Source: an uncultured Bacteroidales bacterium (lineage in GTDB: Bacteria; Bacteroidota; Bacteroidia; Bacteroidales; Muribaculaceae). From it: a stretch of 64,000 nucleotides of DNA. Location of the stretch: contig CAMGBT010000001.1 in assembly GCA_946011725.1 (NCBI GenBank), forward strand, positions 40,858-104,857, read 5' to 3'. Each line of letters starts with the position of its first letter. Position 1 is the first letter of the stretch. This document shows positions 38,825-47,850 of this stretch, piece by piece. Below the pieces are notes generated by a model, which was not told where the DNA came from, did not search any database, and saw nothing but the letters and a program-made list of their open reading frames with translations. A program made the position numbers and the translations under genes.

Positions 38825-38951
38825 GTATGCCGCAGTCGCGCCAACTATAATCAGTATAACACTATCAGCTTCAGACCATGACGAATATGCCCTCCGCGGC
38901 AACTTACTAAACACTTGAAAATTAGCAGAATAGAGGTTTGCTTTATGATAG
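38825..38951 (+). repeat. Dispersed ~128-bp noncoding repeat, copy B
   Basis: Near-identical to 23417-23544. Confidence 0.9.
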
Positions 38952-39150
38952 AACAGGAGATTTAATAGGAGAATAGGATGTAATTCATTGATAATCAGGC
39001 GTCAACAGGTAGAACCGTGGCTTGCCGCGGCATACCCGGATGGCTCAACCGCAGGTCTATAGAATCAAATTTCGCACTACGACGGGGCCCTCCGGATTCC
39101 CTGAGGCAAGCCTCGGGGCTACAAGTGGACGATGCGATGATCTCTTACCA

Positions 39151-39375
39151 CTAAAGCCGCATGGAGCGGACGAAGTCGGCGATGACCGGGTCGCGGGAGA
39201 TGTAGCGGGTGGAGGGGCGGGCCACAAAGAGCCAACCGGTGGCAGAGTTGGCGGCGTTGTCGGGGGTGGTGCGCAAGATTTGGGCGTGGATGCCCATTTG
39301 GAGGAGTTCTAACAGGAGGGAGTGATGGGTGGTGAAGTCGTAGCCCGCGATGGTACCGGTGAAGAGTGTTTGCAT
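39151..39375 (-). CDS. Small hypothetical protein, 74 aa
   Basis: ATG-initiated ORF MQTLFTGTIAGYDFTTHHSLLLELLQMGIHAQILRTTPDN...; no recognised family. Confidence 0.4.
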   Translation of the reverse strand: MQTLFTGTIAGYDFTTHHSLLLELLQMGIHAQILRTTPDNAANSATGWLFVARPSTRYISRDPVIADFVRSMRL

Positions 39376-39415
39376 GTTTGTTCATCGCAACCAAATTTCT
39401 GTGTTTTCTGAAAAA

Positions 39416-39445
39416 GAATGACGAAGCCGTGGGGCTTCGTCATTC
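39416..39445 (-). terminator. Rho-independent terminator downstream of the S9 peptidase gene
   Basis: GAATGACGAAGCC-gtgg-GGCTTCGTCATTC perfect 13-bp stem. Confidence 0.8.
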
Positions 39446-39463
39446 GTTAGGGGGTGGGGAGGG

Positions 39464-41566
39464 TTACTTCAGCCAGCGGTCGAACCAGCGGAAGAATAGG
39501 CGCTGCCATTCGATGGCGTTTTGGGGCTTGAGGATCCAGTGGTTTTCGTCGGGGTAGATCACCATTTCGCAGGGGATGCCGCGCATGCGGGCGGCGTTGA
39601 AGGCGGCCATGCCTTGCGAGGCGAGGATACGGAAGTCGTATTCGCCGTGGGAGATGGCGATGGGGGTGTCCCAGCGGTCAACGAAGCGGTGGGGCGAGTT
39701 GGCGAAGGTGCGCTGTGCGGCGGCATTGTCGCGGTCCCAGTAAGCGCCGCCCATGTCCCAGTTGGCGAACCACATTTCTTCGGTTTCGAGGTATTGGGCT
39801 TCGATGTTGAAGATGCCGGCGTGGGCCCAAAAGGCTTTGAAGCGGCCATCGTGGTTGCCGGCGAGGTAGTAGATGGAGAAGCCGCCATAGCTGGCGCCGG
39901 TGGCGCCGATGTGGTCTTCATCGATGTAGGGCTCTTGCTTGAGGCAGTCGACGGCAGCGAGGTAGTCGGCCATATTCTGACCGGGATAGTCTTTGGAAAT
40001 TTGGGCTTCCCATTCGGTGCCGAAGCCGGGCACGCCGCGGCGGTTGGGCGCAATGATCACGTAGCCGCGCGATGCCATCAGGGCGAAGTTCCAGCGGTAG
40101 CTCCAGAACTGGCTTACGGCGCTTTGCGGGCCGCCTTGGCAGTAGAGGATGGCGGGGTATTTCTTGGTGGCGTCGAAGTTGGGCGGAAGAATCACCCATG
40201 TGAGCATCTCTTTGCCGTCGGTGGTGGGCACCATGCGCTTTTCCACAGTGGGCATGGTGAGTTGGGCGAAGATGAACCCGTTGACGTCGGTGAGGTCGGT
40301 CACTTCGAATTTGTCGCGACCTTTGGCCTCTACTTTCACGATTTCGTTGGGGCGGAGCATGCTGTGGCGCATGGTGATGACGGTCTTTTCGTTGGCGCAG
40401 CTCAGCGAGGTGAAGTCGCAGATGCCGTCGGCCCAAGTGGTGACTTTGCGGGTCTTAACGTCAATGGAGAAGATGGGTGCTCCGCCTTGGTGGTAGGCGT
40501 TGAACCATATGCTCTTGCCGTTGGGGTTCCAGAGGAATTGCTCGATGGTGTAGTCCCAGTCCACGGTGAGGTCGGTGCGTTGGCCGGTGGCCATGTCCAT
40601 GATGAACAGGCGGTTCTTGTCGCTCTCGCAGCCGTCGTGCTCCATGCTGAGCCAGGCGAGAGTGTTGCCGTCGGGCGAGAAGGCGGGGCAGGTGTCGTAG
40701 CCCATCATGCCTTCGGTGAGGTTAGTGGTTTGACCGGTGGGAATGTGGTAGGCGTAGAGGTCGCTGTTGGTGGATTCGGCGTATTCGAGACCGGTTTTCT
40801 TACGCGAAACGTACACCAGAGTAGTGCCGTCTTTCGACCATGCGAAGGATTCTACGCCGCCGAAGGGCTTCATAGGAGCTTCGTAAGGTTCACCTTCCAT
40901 GATGTCGATGGCTTGGCCGATGACGTTGCCGTCGAAAGGAGCGATGAAGGGGTGGGGAATCTCAACCACCCATTCGTCCCAGTGCTTGTACATCACGTCG
41001 GTGAACACGCGGCCGGTGGCTTGGGGTAAGCCGTCGAAGATTTCGGGGTCTTTGTTCTCAACGGGTACTGAGCCGATCATCAGCACGTTGGCTTGGTCGG
41101 GTGAGAACAGGAAGCCGCTCACACCGCCTTTGAGGGTGGAGATTTGTTTACGGTCGGAGCCGTCGGCGTTCATCACCCACACTTGTGGCTTGCCGTCGGC
41201 ATCGGGATAGAGGAAGGCGATGCGGCGGCCGCCGTCGATCCACACTGCGGAGTTCTCACTCTTGGCGGTGGTGGTGAGGCGGGTTTGGTTGCTGCCGTCG
41301 AGGTTCATCACCCACAGCTCGCGGTTGCCTTTGTTTTGCTCGATGCTTTCCCAGGTGATGCCGTAGAGCACCTTGCTGCCGTCGGGTGAAACCACGGGCT
41401 CGCTCACGCGGCCTAACTGTTCGAGGGTTTCGATGGTGAAAATCCCGGAGGGGTTTTGGTAGTCGGGGCGCTCAATCAGCGGTGCCTCGCTGTCGGCGGC
41501 AACGGCCGACGCGGCCATCATTAATGCTGATGCGCTCATTGCAATTTGTTTAGTTAGGTAAGTCAT
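39464..41566 (-). CDS. Secreted S9 family prolyl oligopeptidase (DPP5-like)
   Basis: TolB-like beta-propeller repeats then GATGASYGGFSIYYLAGNHDGRFKAFWAHAG (GxSxGG), SHGEYDFRI, DENHW catalytic motifs. Confidence 0.92.
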   Translation of the reverse strand: MTYLTKQIAMSASALMMAASAVAADSEAPLIERPDYQNPSGIFTIETLEQLGRVSEPVVSPDGSKVLYGITWESIEQNKGNRELWVMNLDGSNQTRLTTTAKSENSAVWIDGGRRIAFLYPDADGKPQVWVMNADGSDRKQISTLKGGVSGFLFSPDQANVLMIGSVPVENKDPEIFDGLPQATGRVFTDVMYKHWDEWVVEIPHPFIAPFDGNVIGQAIDIMEGEPYEAPMKPFGGVESFAWSKDGTTLVYVSRKKTGLEYAESTNSDLYAYHIPTGQTTNLTEGMMGYDTCPAFSPDGNTLAWLSMEHDGCESDKNRLFIMDMATGQRTDLTVDWDYTIEQFLWNPNGKSIWFNAYHQGGAPIFSIDVKTRKVTTWADGICDFTSLSCANEKTVITMRHSMLRPNEIVKVEAKGRDKFEVTDLTDVNGFIFAQLTMPTVEKRMVPTTDGKEMLTWVILPPNFDATKKYPAILYCQGGPQSAVSQFWSYRWNFALMASRGYVIIAPNRRGVPGFGTEWEAQISKDYPGQNMADYLAAVDCLKQEPYIDEDHIGATGASYGGFSIYYLAGNHDGRFKAFWAHAGIFNIEAQYLETEEMWFANWDMGGAYWDRDNAAAQRTFANSPHRFVDRWDTPIAISHGEYDFRILASQGMAAFNAARMRGIPCEMVIYPDENHWILKPQNAIEWQRLFFRWFDRWLK

Positions 41567-41582
41567 TATGATATAATAAAAG

Positions 41583-42179
41583 TTAGTCATTGAATGTGAG
41601 GCCATCGATGTCGGTGAGCCGGTTGCGTACATTGTCGAGGTGGTCAAGTTCTACGCGCAGAATCATGCTGCAGGCGCAGTCGAACACCTGGGTGACGATC
41701 TCCACCCCGGGCAAGCGAGCCACTTTCATCACTTCGTTCATAGCCATATAGGGGAAGGCGAAGTTGACCTCGGCGCATTGGTGGCATTCGATGATTTCGG
41801 CCGCCTCGAGGGCTAATCGTGCCGCTTGACGGTACGCCACGATTAGCCCCGAAGTGCCTAATTTGATGCCGCCGAAATACCTTACCACACCGATCACCAC
41901 ATCGGTAAGCTCCAACGAGTTGATTTGGCCCAAGATTGGCTTGCCGGCGGTGCCGGAGGGCTCGCCGTTGTCGTTGGCTCGGAAGTCTTTGCGCTCGGGG
42001 CCGAGCATGTAAGCCCAGCACACGTGGCGCGCGTCGAAGTACTTCTTCTGCAGCTCGGCCACGCGCTCTTTGGCCTGCTCCGCCGAGGTGACGGGGTAGG
42101 CAAAGGCCAAGAATTTCGACCGCTTTTCAGTGTAAACGGCTTCCGATGGTGCGGCTATGGTGCGAAAGGTATCTGACAT
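41583..42179 (-). CDS. YigZ/IMPACT family protein
   Basis: EKRSKFLAFAYPVTSAEQAKERVAELQKKYFDARHVCWAYMLG...NDNGEPSGTAGKPILGQI...VVRYFGGIKLGTSGLIVAYR. Confidence 0.93.
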   Translation of the reverse strand: MSDTFRTIAAPSEAVYTEKRSKFLAFAYPVTSAEQAKERVAELQKKYFDARHVCWAYMLGPERKDFRANDNGEPSGTAGKPILGQINSLELTDVVIGVVRYFGGIKLGTSGLIVAYRQAARLALEAAEIIECHQCAEVNFAFPYMAMNEVMKVARLPGVEIVTQVFDCACSMILRVELDHLDNVRNRLTDIDGLTFND

Positions 42180-42188
42180 ATCACATTA

Positions 42189-43328
42189 TTAATATTGGTG
42201 CGAATCTTCGCTCACTTCTTTAGCGGAGAGGCCGCCAAAGTTCATCTTGCGCCATACGTAGGCGATGTAAGCGATTACAAAGGGCACGCCGATGCTCACG
42301 TAAGCCATGGTGCGCAGGGTGTAGAGGCTCGACGAGCTGTTGGCGATGGTGAGCGAGCTTTGCGGGTCGGAGTTGGAGGGTAGGTAGCAGGTGCTGTTGT
42401 ATCCGGCCACGGCCAAAAGCGATACAACCACCAGCACTGCCCCGATGCCGCTCAGCCAAATGCCGCTGCGGCTCGAGGAGAATGCGCCCACGGCGATGCC
42501 GGAGAGGGCGAGCACCACGCCGAGGATGAGGGCTATGGCCCACCACCACATGGTGAGGAAGTTGTTGAAGTACAGATAGTCAACATTTACCACGGTGCCG
42601 GTGGCATCCACTTGCTTGCCGGTGGAGGTAAGCAGCACCACGGCAAAGGCCACGAACAGCACGGCGAAGATGGCGCCGTTTACCAGGGTGGCGCGGCGCA
42701 TACGTTGCTCCAACGCGGCATCACCGCGCAGGTTGTTGATGAAGTACAGCGCCGCTTGAGTGCGCGCCAAGAAGAATACTACCACGCCCAGCAGCAGGCA
42801 GCGCCAGTCGGCAATCATCTCCAAACCGCGGGTAGGGGCCCAGCGCGAAATTACCGGCGACGAGGCATCGAGCAAGTTGGAGTGCGACACCTCGAAGTTG
42901 CCGCCGAAGAACAGGCCGCCCACGGCCACGCCCAGCAGCACGCAACCCACCACGCCGTTGAACAGCAGGAAGCCGTCGTACACCTTCGTGCCGAAGATGT
43001 TGCCGGGTTTGCGGCGGTATTCATAGCTCACGGCTTGCAGTACGAAGCTCAGCAGAATGAGCATCCACAACCAGTAGGCACCGCCGAAGCTGGTGGAGTA
43101 AAACAGCGGGAACGAGGCGAAGAAGGCGCCGCCGAACAGCACCAGAGTGGTGAAGGTCAGCTCCCATTTGCGGCCAAGCGAGTTGACCAACAGTTGGCGG
43201 GTGGATTCGTCGGCTTTGCAGTAAAGCATCGACTGACCGCCCTGCACGAATAACATAAACACAAGCGCTGCTCCCAACACACAGATCAGAAGCCACCAAT
43301 AGGCTTGTAAGAATTCTAATTCAGTCAT
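42189..43328 (-). CDS. cydB: Cytochrome bd ubiquinol oxidase subunit II
   Basis: 379 aa polytopic; LQAYWWLLICVLGAALVFMLFVQGGQSMLY; directly downstream of cydA. Confidence 0.92.
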   Translation of the reverse strand: MTELEFLQAYWWLLICVLGAALVFMLFVQGGQSMLYCKADESTRQLLVNSLGRKWELTFTTLVLFGGAFFASFPLFYSTSFGGAYWLWMLILLSFVLQAVSYEYRRKPGNIFGTKVYDGFLLFNGVVGCVLLGVAVGGLFFGGNFEVSHSNLLDASSPVISRWAPTRGLEMIADWRCLLLGVVVFFLARTQAALYFINNLRGDAALEQRMRRATLVNGAIFAVLFVAFAVVLLTSTGKQVDATGTVVNVDYLYFNNFLTMWWWAIALILGVVLALSGIAVGAFSSSRSGIWLSGIGAVLVVVSLLAVAGYNSTCYLPSNSDPQSSLTIANSSSSLYTLRTMAYVSIGVPFVIAYIAYVWRKMNFGGLSAKEVSEDSHQY

Positions 43329-43348
43329 AGTTTCGGGTATTTAGCTTG

Positions 43349-44914
43349 TTAGAGTTTTTCGATGTCTTTAGATAATGAGCGCTTCAGGTAGCGAGCCATG
43401 ATGCTCACTTCGGCAATCAGCAGGCCGGTGAACAGGATTAGGAACAACCAGAAAGTGAGTTGCACGGAGCTGCTTCCGGCATCTGAGATGCCGGCGCAGG
43501 TGGGCATCAAGTCTTGGATTACCCACGGCTGACGACCTACTTCGGCCACAATCCAACCGGCTTGGCTGCATACGTATACCAACGGAATAGCTAACATGCC
43601 GATAATCAGCGCAAAACGGTGCTCAAGCCATGCCGGACGCCATTTGCCCAACACGATGCAGGCAATGAACAGAGCCAGCAGCAAGCCACCTACCATCACC
43701 ATCACGCGGAAGGCGTAGAAGGTGAGCGCCACGGGCGGCACAGCATCTTCCGGACGTTCCAGATAGCCGTAGCCGAAGTATTGGAAGTTGTCCTCCACGG
43801 TCTTGGCGGCCACAGCCATGGCGGCAGTGTCGCCGGCTCCCTTAGCCACGCCGTATTGGCGCAGAGCCTCCTGAGCGGTGCGGCCCATAGCCATACGCTC
43901 GGCGTACGACACGGTGTTGATGGTGTCGCCTTCGGGGGTGAGTGCCACGCCGTTGAGCAGGTCGTTGATGCCGGGCACAAAGGTGTTGGGATCGTGGTTG
44001 GCCAAAATCGACAGGCCGTAGGGGATGGAGATCTCACAGTGGATGGCTTCGAGGTCATCGCCGGGCACCTTGTCGGTGTTCAGAATGCCGAAGCCCACCA
44101 GATCTTGACCCACTTTGCCGTCGTACAAGCCTTCCATAGCGGCAAGTTTCATCGGTTGAACTTTAGCCACTTGCACAGCCGAGCCGTCGCCGGTCCACAT
44201 GGTGAACAGGATGCCGGCCAAGCCTACCCAGCCGCCCACTTTCAGCGAGCGGCGTGCACCCTCCACATTGCTGCGGCGCCACATCAGCCAGCAGCTGATG
44301 CCCACCACAAACGCACCGGCCAACGTCCATGTGCTGGCCACGGTGTGGAAAAACTTGTTCATAGCCACGGCATTGAACGCCACTTGGCTGAAGTCGCTCA
44401 TCTCATTACGCATCTGAGCCGGGTCGAACTCCATGCCCACGGGGTATTGCATCCACGCGTTGGCCACCAGAATCCACAGCGCCGACAAGGTCACGCCAAT
44501 CACCACCATCCAAGTGGATATCAGGTGGAAACGCTTGCTAACCTTGTTCCAGCCAAAGAACATTACCGCCACAAATGTAGCTTCGATAAAGAAGGCAAAG
44601 ATGCCCTCGATGGCCAACGGAGCGCCGAAAATGTCGCCCACAAACCAACTGTAATTCGACCAGTTGGTGCCAAACTCAAACTCAAGGATGATGCCGGTGG
44701 CCACGCCAATGGCGAAGTTGATGCCGAACAACGTCATCCAGAATTTGGTGATACCTTTCCACCGGTCATCGCCGGTGCGCACATAGATGCTTTCCATGAT
44801 TGCCACCACCAACGACAAGCCTATCGTCAGCGGCACAAACAACCAGTGATACATGGCCGTCAACGCAAACTGCGCACGCGACCAATCGATCACCGTCATT
44901 AACAATTCATTCAT
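43349..44914 (-). CDS. cydA: Cytochrome bd ubiquinol oxidase subunit I
   Basis: WSRAQFALTAMYHWLFVPLTIGLS, GIEGIFAFFIEATF-like region, GRQPWVIQDLMPT. Confidence 0.96.
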   Translation of the reverse strand: MNELLMTVIDWSRAQFALTAMYHWLFVPLTIGLSLVVAIMESIYVRTGDDRWKGITKFWMTLFGINFAIGVATGIILEFEFGTNWSNYSWFVGDIFGAPLAIEGIFAFFIEATFVAVMFFGWNKVSKRFHLISTWMVVIGVTLSALWILVANAWMQYPVGMEFDPAQMRNEMSDFSQVAFNAVAMNKFFHTVASTWTLAGAFVVGISCWLMWRRSNVEGARRSLKVGGWVGLAGILFTMWTGDGSAVQVAKVQPMKLAAMEGLYDGKVGQDLVGFGILNTDKVPGDDLEAIHCEISIPYGLSILANHDPNTFVPGINDLLNGVALTPEGDTINTVSYAERMAMGRTAQEALRQYGVAKGAGDTAAMAVAAKTVEDNFQYFGYGYLERPEDAVPPVALTFYAFRVMVMVGGLLLALFIACIVLGKWRPAWLEHRFALIIGMLAIPLVYVCSQAGWIVAEVGRQPWVIQDLMPTCAGISDAGSSSVQLTFWLFLILFTGLLIAEVSIMARYLKRSLSKDIEKL

Positions 44915-44955
44915 AATTCTGATTAGTTTAAGGGTTATTAGTTTAGTTTATTATT

Positions 44956-45162
44956 CTATCGTGTGCTCTCGGTCAGATTCTGTCGCACCGCTTCGGCGCG
45001 CTCCTCATCCGACGACAATTCTCCCAACACATCCGGGAAGAAGAACAATTTCAGCACCAAAAACATCACCGCCAACTTGATCAAAATCAGCACCCACAGA
45101 CTGCGTCCGACAGTCATCCGCCGGAAGCCATCCACATAAAACTTAACGATGCGCTTAATCAT
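44956..45162 (-). CDS. DUF4492 family small membrane protein linked to cydAB
   Basis: MIKRIVKFYVDGFRRMTVGRSLWVLILIKLAVMFLVLKLFFFPDVL; immediately upstream of cydA. Confidence 0.8.
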   Translation of the reverse strand: MIKRIVKFYVDGFRRMTVGRSLWVLILIKLAVMFLVLKLFFFPDVLGELSSDEERAEAVRQNLTESTR

Positions 45163-45331
45163 ATTACATTAGCGTGATAAAAGAGGGCCTAATATTCCGA
45201 CTACAAATTTAGCAAAAAAATTAATACCCCGCTAAATTTCCCCATTTTTTTTCACAATAAAAATAAAAAAGCCCCTCCCCGCCGGCGCCCTGCCCGCCGA
45301 TGCCCTGCCCGCCGCCAGCCTCCGTGCCGCA

Positions 45332-45425
45332 GTTCGGCTTCCGCCTCACCACAGAACCCGTTGCGACCCGGCTACCTTCCGCCGGGCGCTTCCGCGCCGT
45401 TCGGCTTTCGCCTCACCACCGAACC
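45332..45425 (+). repeat. Two copies of a 27-bp hairpin repeat GTTCGGCTTYCGCCTCACCACMGAACC
   Basis: Copies at 45332-45358 and 45399-45425; further copies at 47248, 47304 and (minus) 56550. Confidence 0.85.
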
Positions 45426-45496
45426 GCTCCGCTGCCGCGCCGCCGCGCCGGGTGGTTGGCTTTTTGTAACGGCTCTGAGCTTTAGCGAAGGGGTGC

Positions 45497-46141
45497 TTAT
45501 TGAGGCGCTTGGCCGGGGCGGGCGAAGACTTCGTAGCTGTTGTCGTCGTAGAAGACGGTGATGTATTTGATGCGTTTGCAGGGGATGCCCGGCGCTTGGG
45601 ATGCTTGGGACAGCGCTTCGGCGAGTAGGGCTTGCGCCGAGTCACTGTTGGAAGTCGGTGGCTGTGCCGCCGGCGTCGCCGCCGTTTGAGGAGTTGCTTG
45701 TATGCGTTGATTTTGCACGGGGGTGGCTTGCGGTGTTTTTACACTTGATGGCCGATTTTGAGCGATTTTGTCGCCGGAATCGCCCAAAACGCTACTTTGC
45801 TCAAAATCTTCGACAAAATTTTGGTCGAGTTCTTGTGGAATAATATCCTGTGAATCAGTAGGATGGGTGAATAAATCGCCTGAAAATTCGGCGTTTTTGG
45901 CCTCTGAGAAATCGATATTTCGGTTCACCAACATCTCCCCCGAGCCAAAAAGCAGCCACAACACGTTCAACTCCGGGAAGGCGGAGTGCAACTTGGAAAT
46001 AAGGTCGTCACTTAAACGCTTGTTGCGCCCGTTGAGAAATTGCGACAGAGTGGGGCGCGGAATCCGGGCCTTGTCGGCGAACTGCGAAGAAGTGAGATTC
46101 GTCCAATTTTTGAAGGTGGTCAAACGGCTAACTATATCCAT
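45497..46141 (-). CDS. Helix-turn-helix (XRE/cI-like) regulator with long disordered linker
   Basis: MDIVSRLTTFKNWTNLTSSQFADKARIPRPTLSQFLNGRNKRLSDDLISKLHSAFPELNVLWLLFGSGEM: typical HTH_3; low-complexity middle; C-term KRIKYITVFYDDNSYEVFARPG. Confidence 0.8.
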   Translation of the reverse strand: MDIVSRLTTFKNWTNLTSSQFADKARIPRPTLSQFLNGRNKRLSDDLISKLHSAFPELNVLWLLFGSGEMLVNRNIDFSEAKNAEFSGDLFTHPTDSQDIIPQELDQNFVEDFEQSSVLGDSGDKIAQNRPSSVKTPQATPVQNQRIQATPQTAATPAAQPPTSNSDSAQALLAEALSQASQAPGIPCKRIKYITVFYDDNSYEVFARPGQAPQ

Positions 46142-46240
46142 AACGAAAAAAGTGGTGATTTTGGTGAAAAAAGGCGATTTTGTTTCGCGGTGCAAATGTA
46201 AAAAGAAAAATTCAAATATGCAAATAATTAATTAAGAAAA

Positions 46241-46283
46241 TTGAATTACGTCTGCAAACTGCAAATTTGCAGACTTGAATTAC
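46241..46283. promoter_or_regulatory. Candidate operator upstream of the HTH regulator
   Basis: ttgaattac-GTCTGCAAA-ctgcaaa-TTTGCAGAC-ttgaattac: 9-bp inverted repeat flanked by 9-bp direct repeats. Confidence 0.55.
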
Positions 46284-46882
46284 ATTTGTAAATAATGCAA
46301 GCGGGTTGGATATGGGTATTGCACTAAATATTCAATTAAAGTAAAGTAACTACTAAATAATCAGAAAATATTGATGCATTACTTATAAAATAATAGGTAT
46401 ACGCGCGCAGGAAGTAATAGAATTAATCGAAAACTTTAGAAAATACGCATAACACCTATGGAAATCAATCACTTAAGTAATATGTTAACAAATCTTTATC
46501 GCTGAATTTTGGAAATGCAAACAGGCGACCCGATGTTGAAAAGGAGTGATGATTTAGATTTAAAAATCGCTGAAACTATTTACATAATCAAATTGATTAA
46601 AGATGTTTATGGGTGCAGGCGTAAACAAATTAACTGTTTTGGAATGTAAATTTTGATTTGCAAACTAAAATTTTATTAATTTTGATACGCAAATGTAAAA
46701 TTATGGTCTAAAAATTTGCGTCTGTTTTGGGTGGATTTTTGTTTTTGGCCAAAATTCCCTCCACGTGGTCGGTTGGCGGCGTATATCCGCCTTCTCGTCA
46801 CGCAAATTTGGCCGGAAATCCGCTATAATAACTTGTGAATCACTAAGTTTGCATATAAGAATTTTGTCAGAATTTTTGGCGC

Positions 46883-46921
46883 AAAAAAAATCCTGACGGG
46901 GCCATTTGCTCCGTCAGGATT
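46883..46921 (-). terminator. Rho-independent terminator, minus orientation
   Basis: AAAAAAAATCCTGACGG...CCGTCAGGATT; A-run on left equals T-run downstream on minus strand. Confidence 0.8.
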
Positions 46922-46935
46922 GGGTTGGTTGGGGT

Positions 46936-47103
46936 TTATCGCTTCTGCGCGATGAAGAAGGTGTAGCCGTAGTACTCGTGGTACTTGCTGTACAGTTGAG
47001 CTTCCCGGCGCTGGTTCACAACCAGCGCTACGGCGGTCGGATTTTCACCATGGCGCGCCAAATAGCAGCGTTGCGCTTCGATGGCGGGCGCGGGGGCGCT
47101 GTA
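46936..47103 (-). pseudogene. C-terminal remnant of a protein-coding gene (possibly a methyltransferase-like protein)
   Basis: Minus-strand frame reads ...IEAQRCYLARHGENPTAVALVVNQRREAQLYSKYHEYYGYTFFIAQKR* and ends just before the minus-strand terminator, but is closed upstream by TAA and palindromic repeats, with no start. Confidence 0.55.
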
Positions 47104-47126
47104 TTAAAAGCCAATGCAAAATGTAT

Positions 47127-47225
47127 ATCAGTAGGGACGCGGCCTGCCGCGTCCGCGTCAACGCACACATAATCAGGTTGTTAGGCACAGCGAGCGCGGA
47201 CGCGGCAGGCCGCGTCCCTACTGAT
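47127..47225. repeat. BIME-like pair of inverted REP palindromes
   Basis: 31-bp perfect inverted repeat ATCAGTAGGGACGCGGCCTGCCGCGTCCGCG (47127-47157) vs 47195-47225; each arm is itself palindromic (GGACGCGGCctGCCGCGTCC). Confidence 0.9.
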
Positions 47226-47247
47226 TCTGACCTTTTGATACAGCCTC

Positions 47248-47400
47248 GTTCGGCTACCGCCTCACCACAGAACCCAAGGCGGGCGCGGGGGCGCTTCTGC
47301 GCCGCTCGGCTTCCTCCTCGCCACCGAACCGCCCCGTTACAGGGCTGGCGGCGCGCTTGCGGGCGGAGCCTTTTTGCATCAGCTCCGAGCCCTTGCTCGG
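47248..47400 (+). repeat. Further hairpin-repeat cluster
   Basis: 27-bp repeat copies at 47248-47274 and 47304-47330, then a 42-bp unit GCGGGCGGAGCCTTTTTGCATcaGCTCCGAGCcCTTGCTCGG (47359-47400) that recurs at 63133-63174. Confidence 0.85.
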
Positions 47401-47454
47401 CATCAGTAGCTGTGCCCCTCAGCCGGAGATGCGGCACGGCAGCCGGCGGTGTGG

Positions 47455-47790
47455 TTACATTTGGGTGCGGGCCCAGCGGCTGAGGTCGTTTAGGATTGGC
47501 AATAGGCTGCGGCCTTTTTCGGTGAGGAAGTAGTAGACCGATGGCGGCACGGTGGGTTGGACGGTGCGTCCGATCAACCCGTTTCGTTCTAAGGCTTTGA
47601 GGGTGGAGCTCAGCACTTTTGCCGAGATGTCGGGCATGATGCGGCATAGGTCGCTGAACCGCAAGGTGCTTACCTCGCCTATGGCTAACAGCAGCAAGAT
47701 TGCCCACTTCGAACTGAAGTGCGCCACCACATTGCGAATAGGACAATGCTCCACGTCGGAAAATTTGTTGATCAATTCTTCGATTTCCAT
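47455..47790 (-). CDS. HxlR family transcriptional regulator
   Basis: CPIRNVVAHFSSKWAILLLLAIGEVSTLRFSDLCRIMPDISAKVLSSTLKALERNGLIGRTVQPTVPPSVYYFLTEKGRSL. Confidence 0.93.
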   Translation of the reverse strand: MEIEELINKFSDVEHCPIRNVVAHFSSKWAILLLLAIGEVSTLRFSDLCRIMPDISAKVLSSTLKALERNGLIGRTVQPTVPPSVYYFLTEKGRSLLPILNDLSRWARTQM

Positions 47791-47810
47791 CTCTTTGATT
47801 TTCAGCAAAA

Positions 47811-47850
47811 GTAACCGTAAGGTAACTACCTCACTTATAGGTAACTTCTT
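47811..47850. promoter_or_regulatory. Candidate HxlR operator in divergent promoter
   Basis: GTAACCGTAAGGTAACTACCTCACTTATAGGTAACTTCTT: three GTAAC units and the GGTAacTACC dyad between divergent genes. Confidence 0.5.

Noticed and set aside
39521-41029. 502-aa plus-strand ORF antisense to the S9 peptidase
   Set aside because: Shadow ORF; no motif, and the opposite strand encodes a peptidase with intact catalytic motifs.
43619-44902. 427-aa plus-strand ORF antisense to cydA
   Set aside because: His/Gln-rich shadow frame; cydA is unmistakable on the other strand.
45497-46860. Prophage or integrative element around the HTH regulator
   Set aside because: No integrase, phage structural genes or att-like direct repeats seen; only a lone regulator and AT-rich noncoding DNA.
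47045-47746. 233-aa minus-strand ORF over the REP/hairpin cluster
   Set aside because: Consists of translated palindromic repeats and antisense of the HxlR region; no homology-like features.
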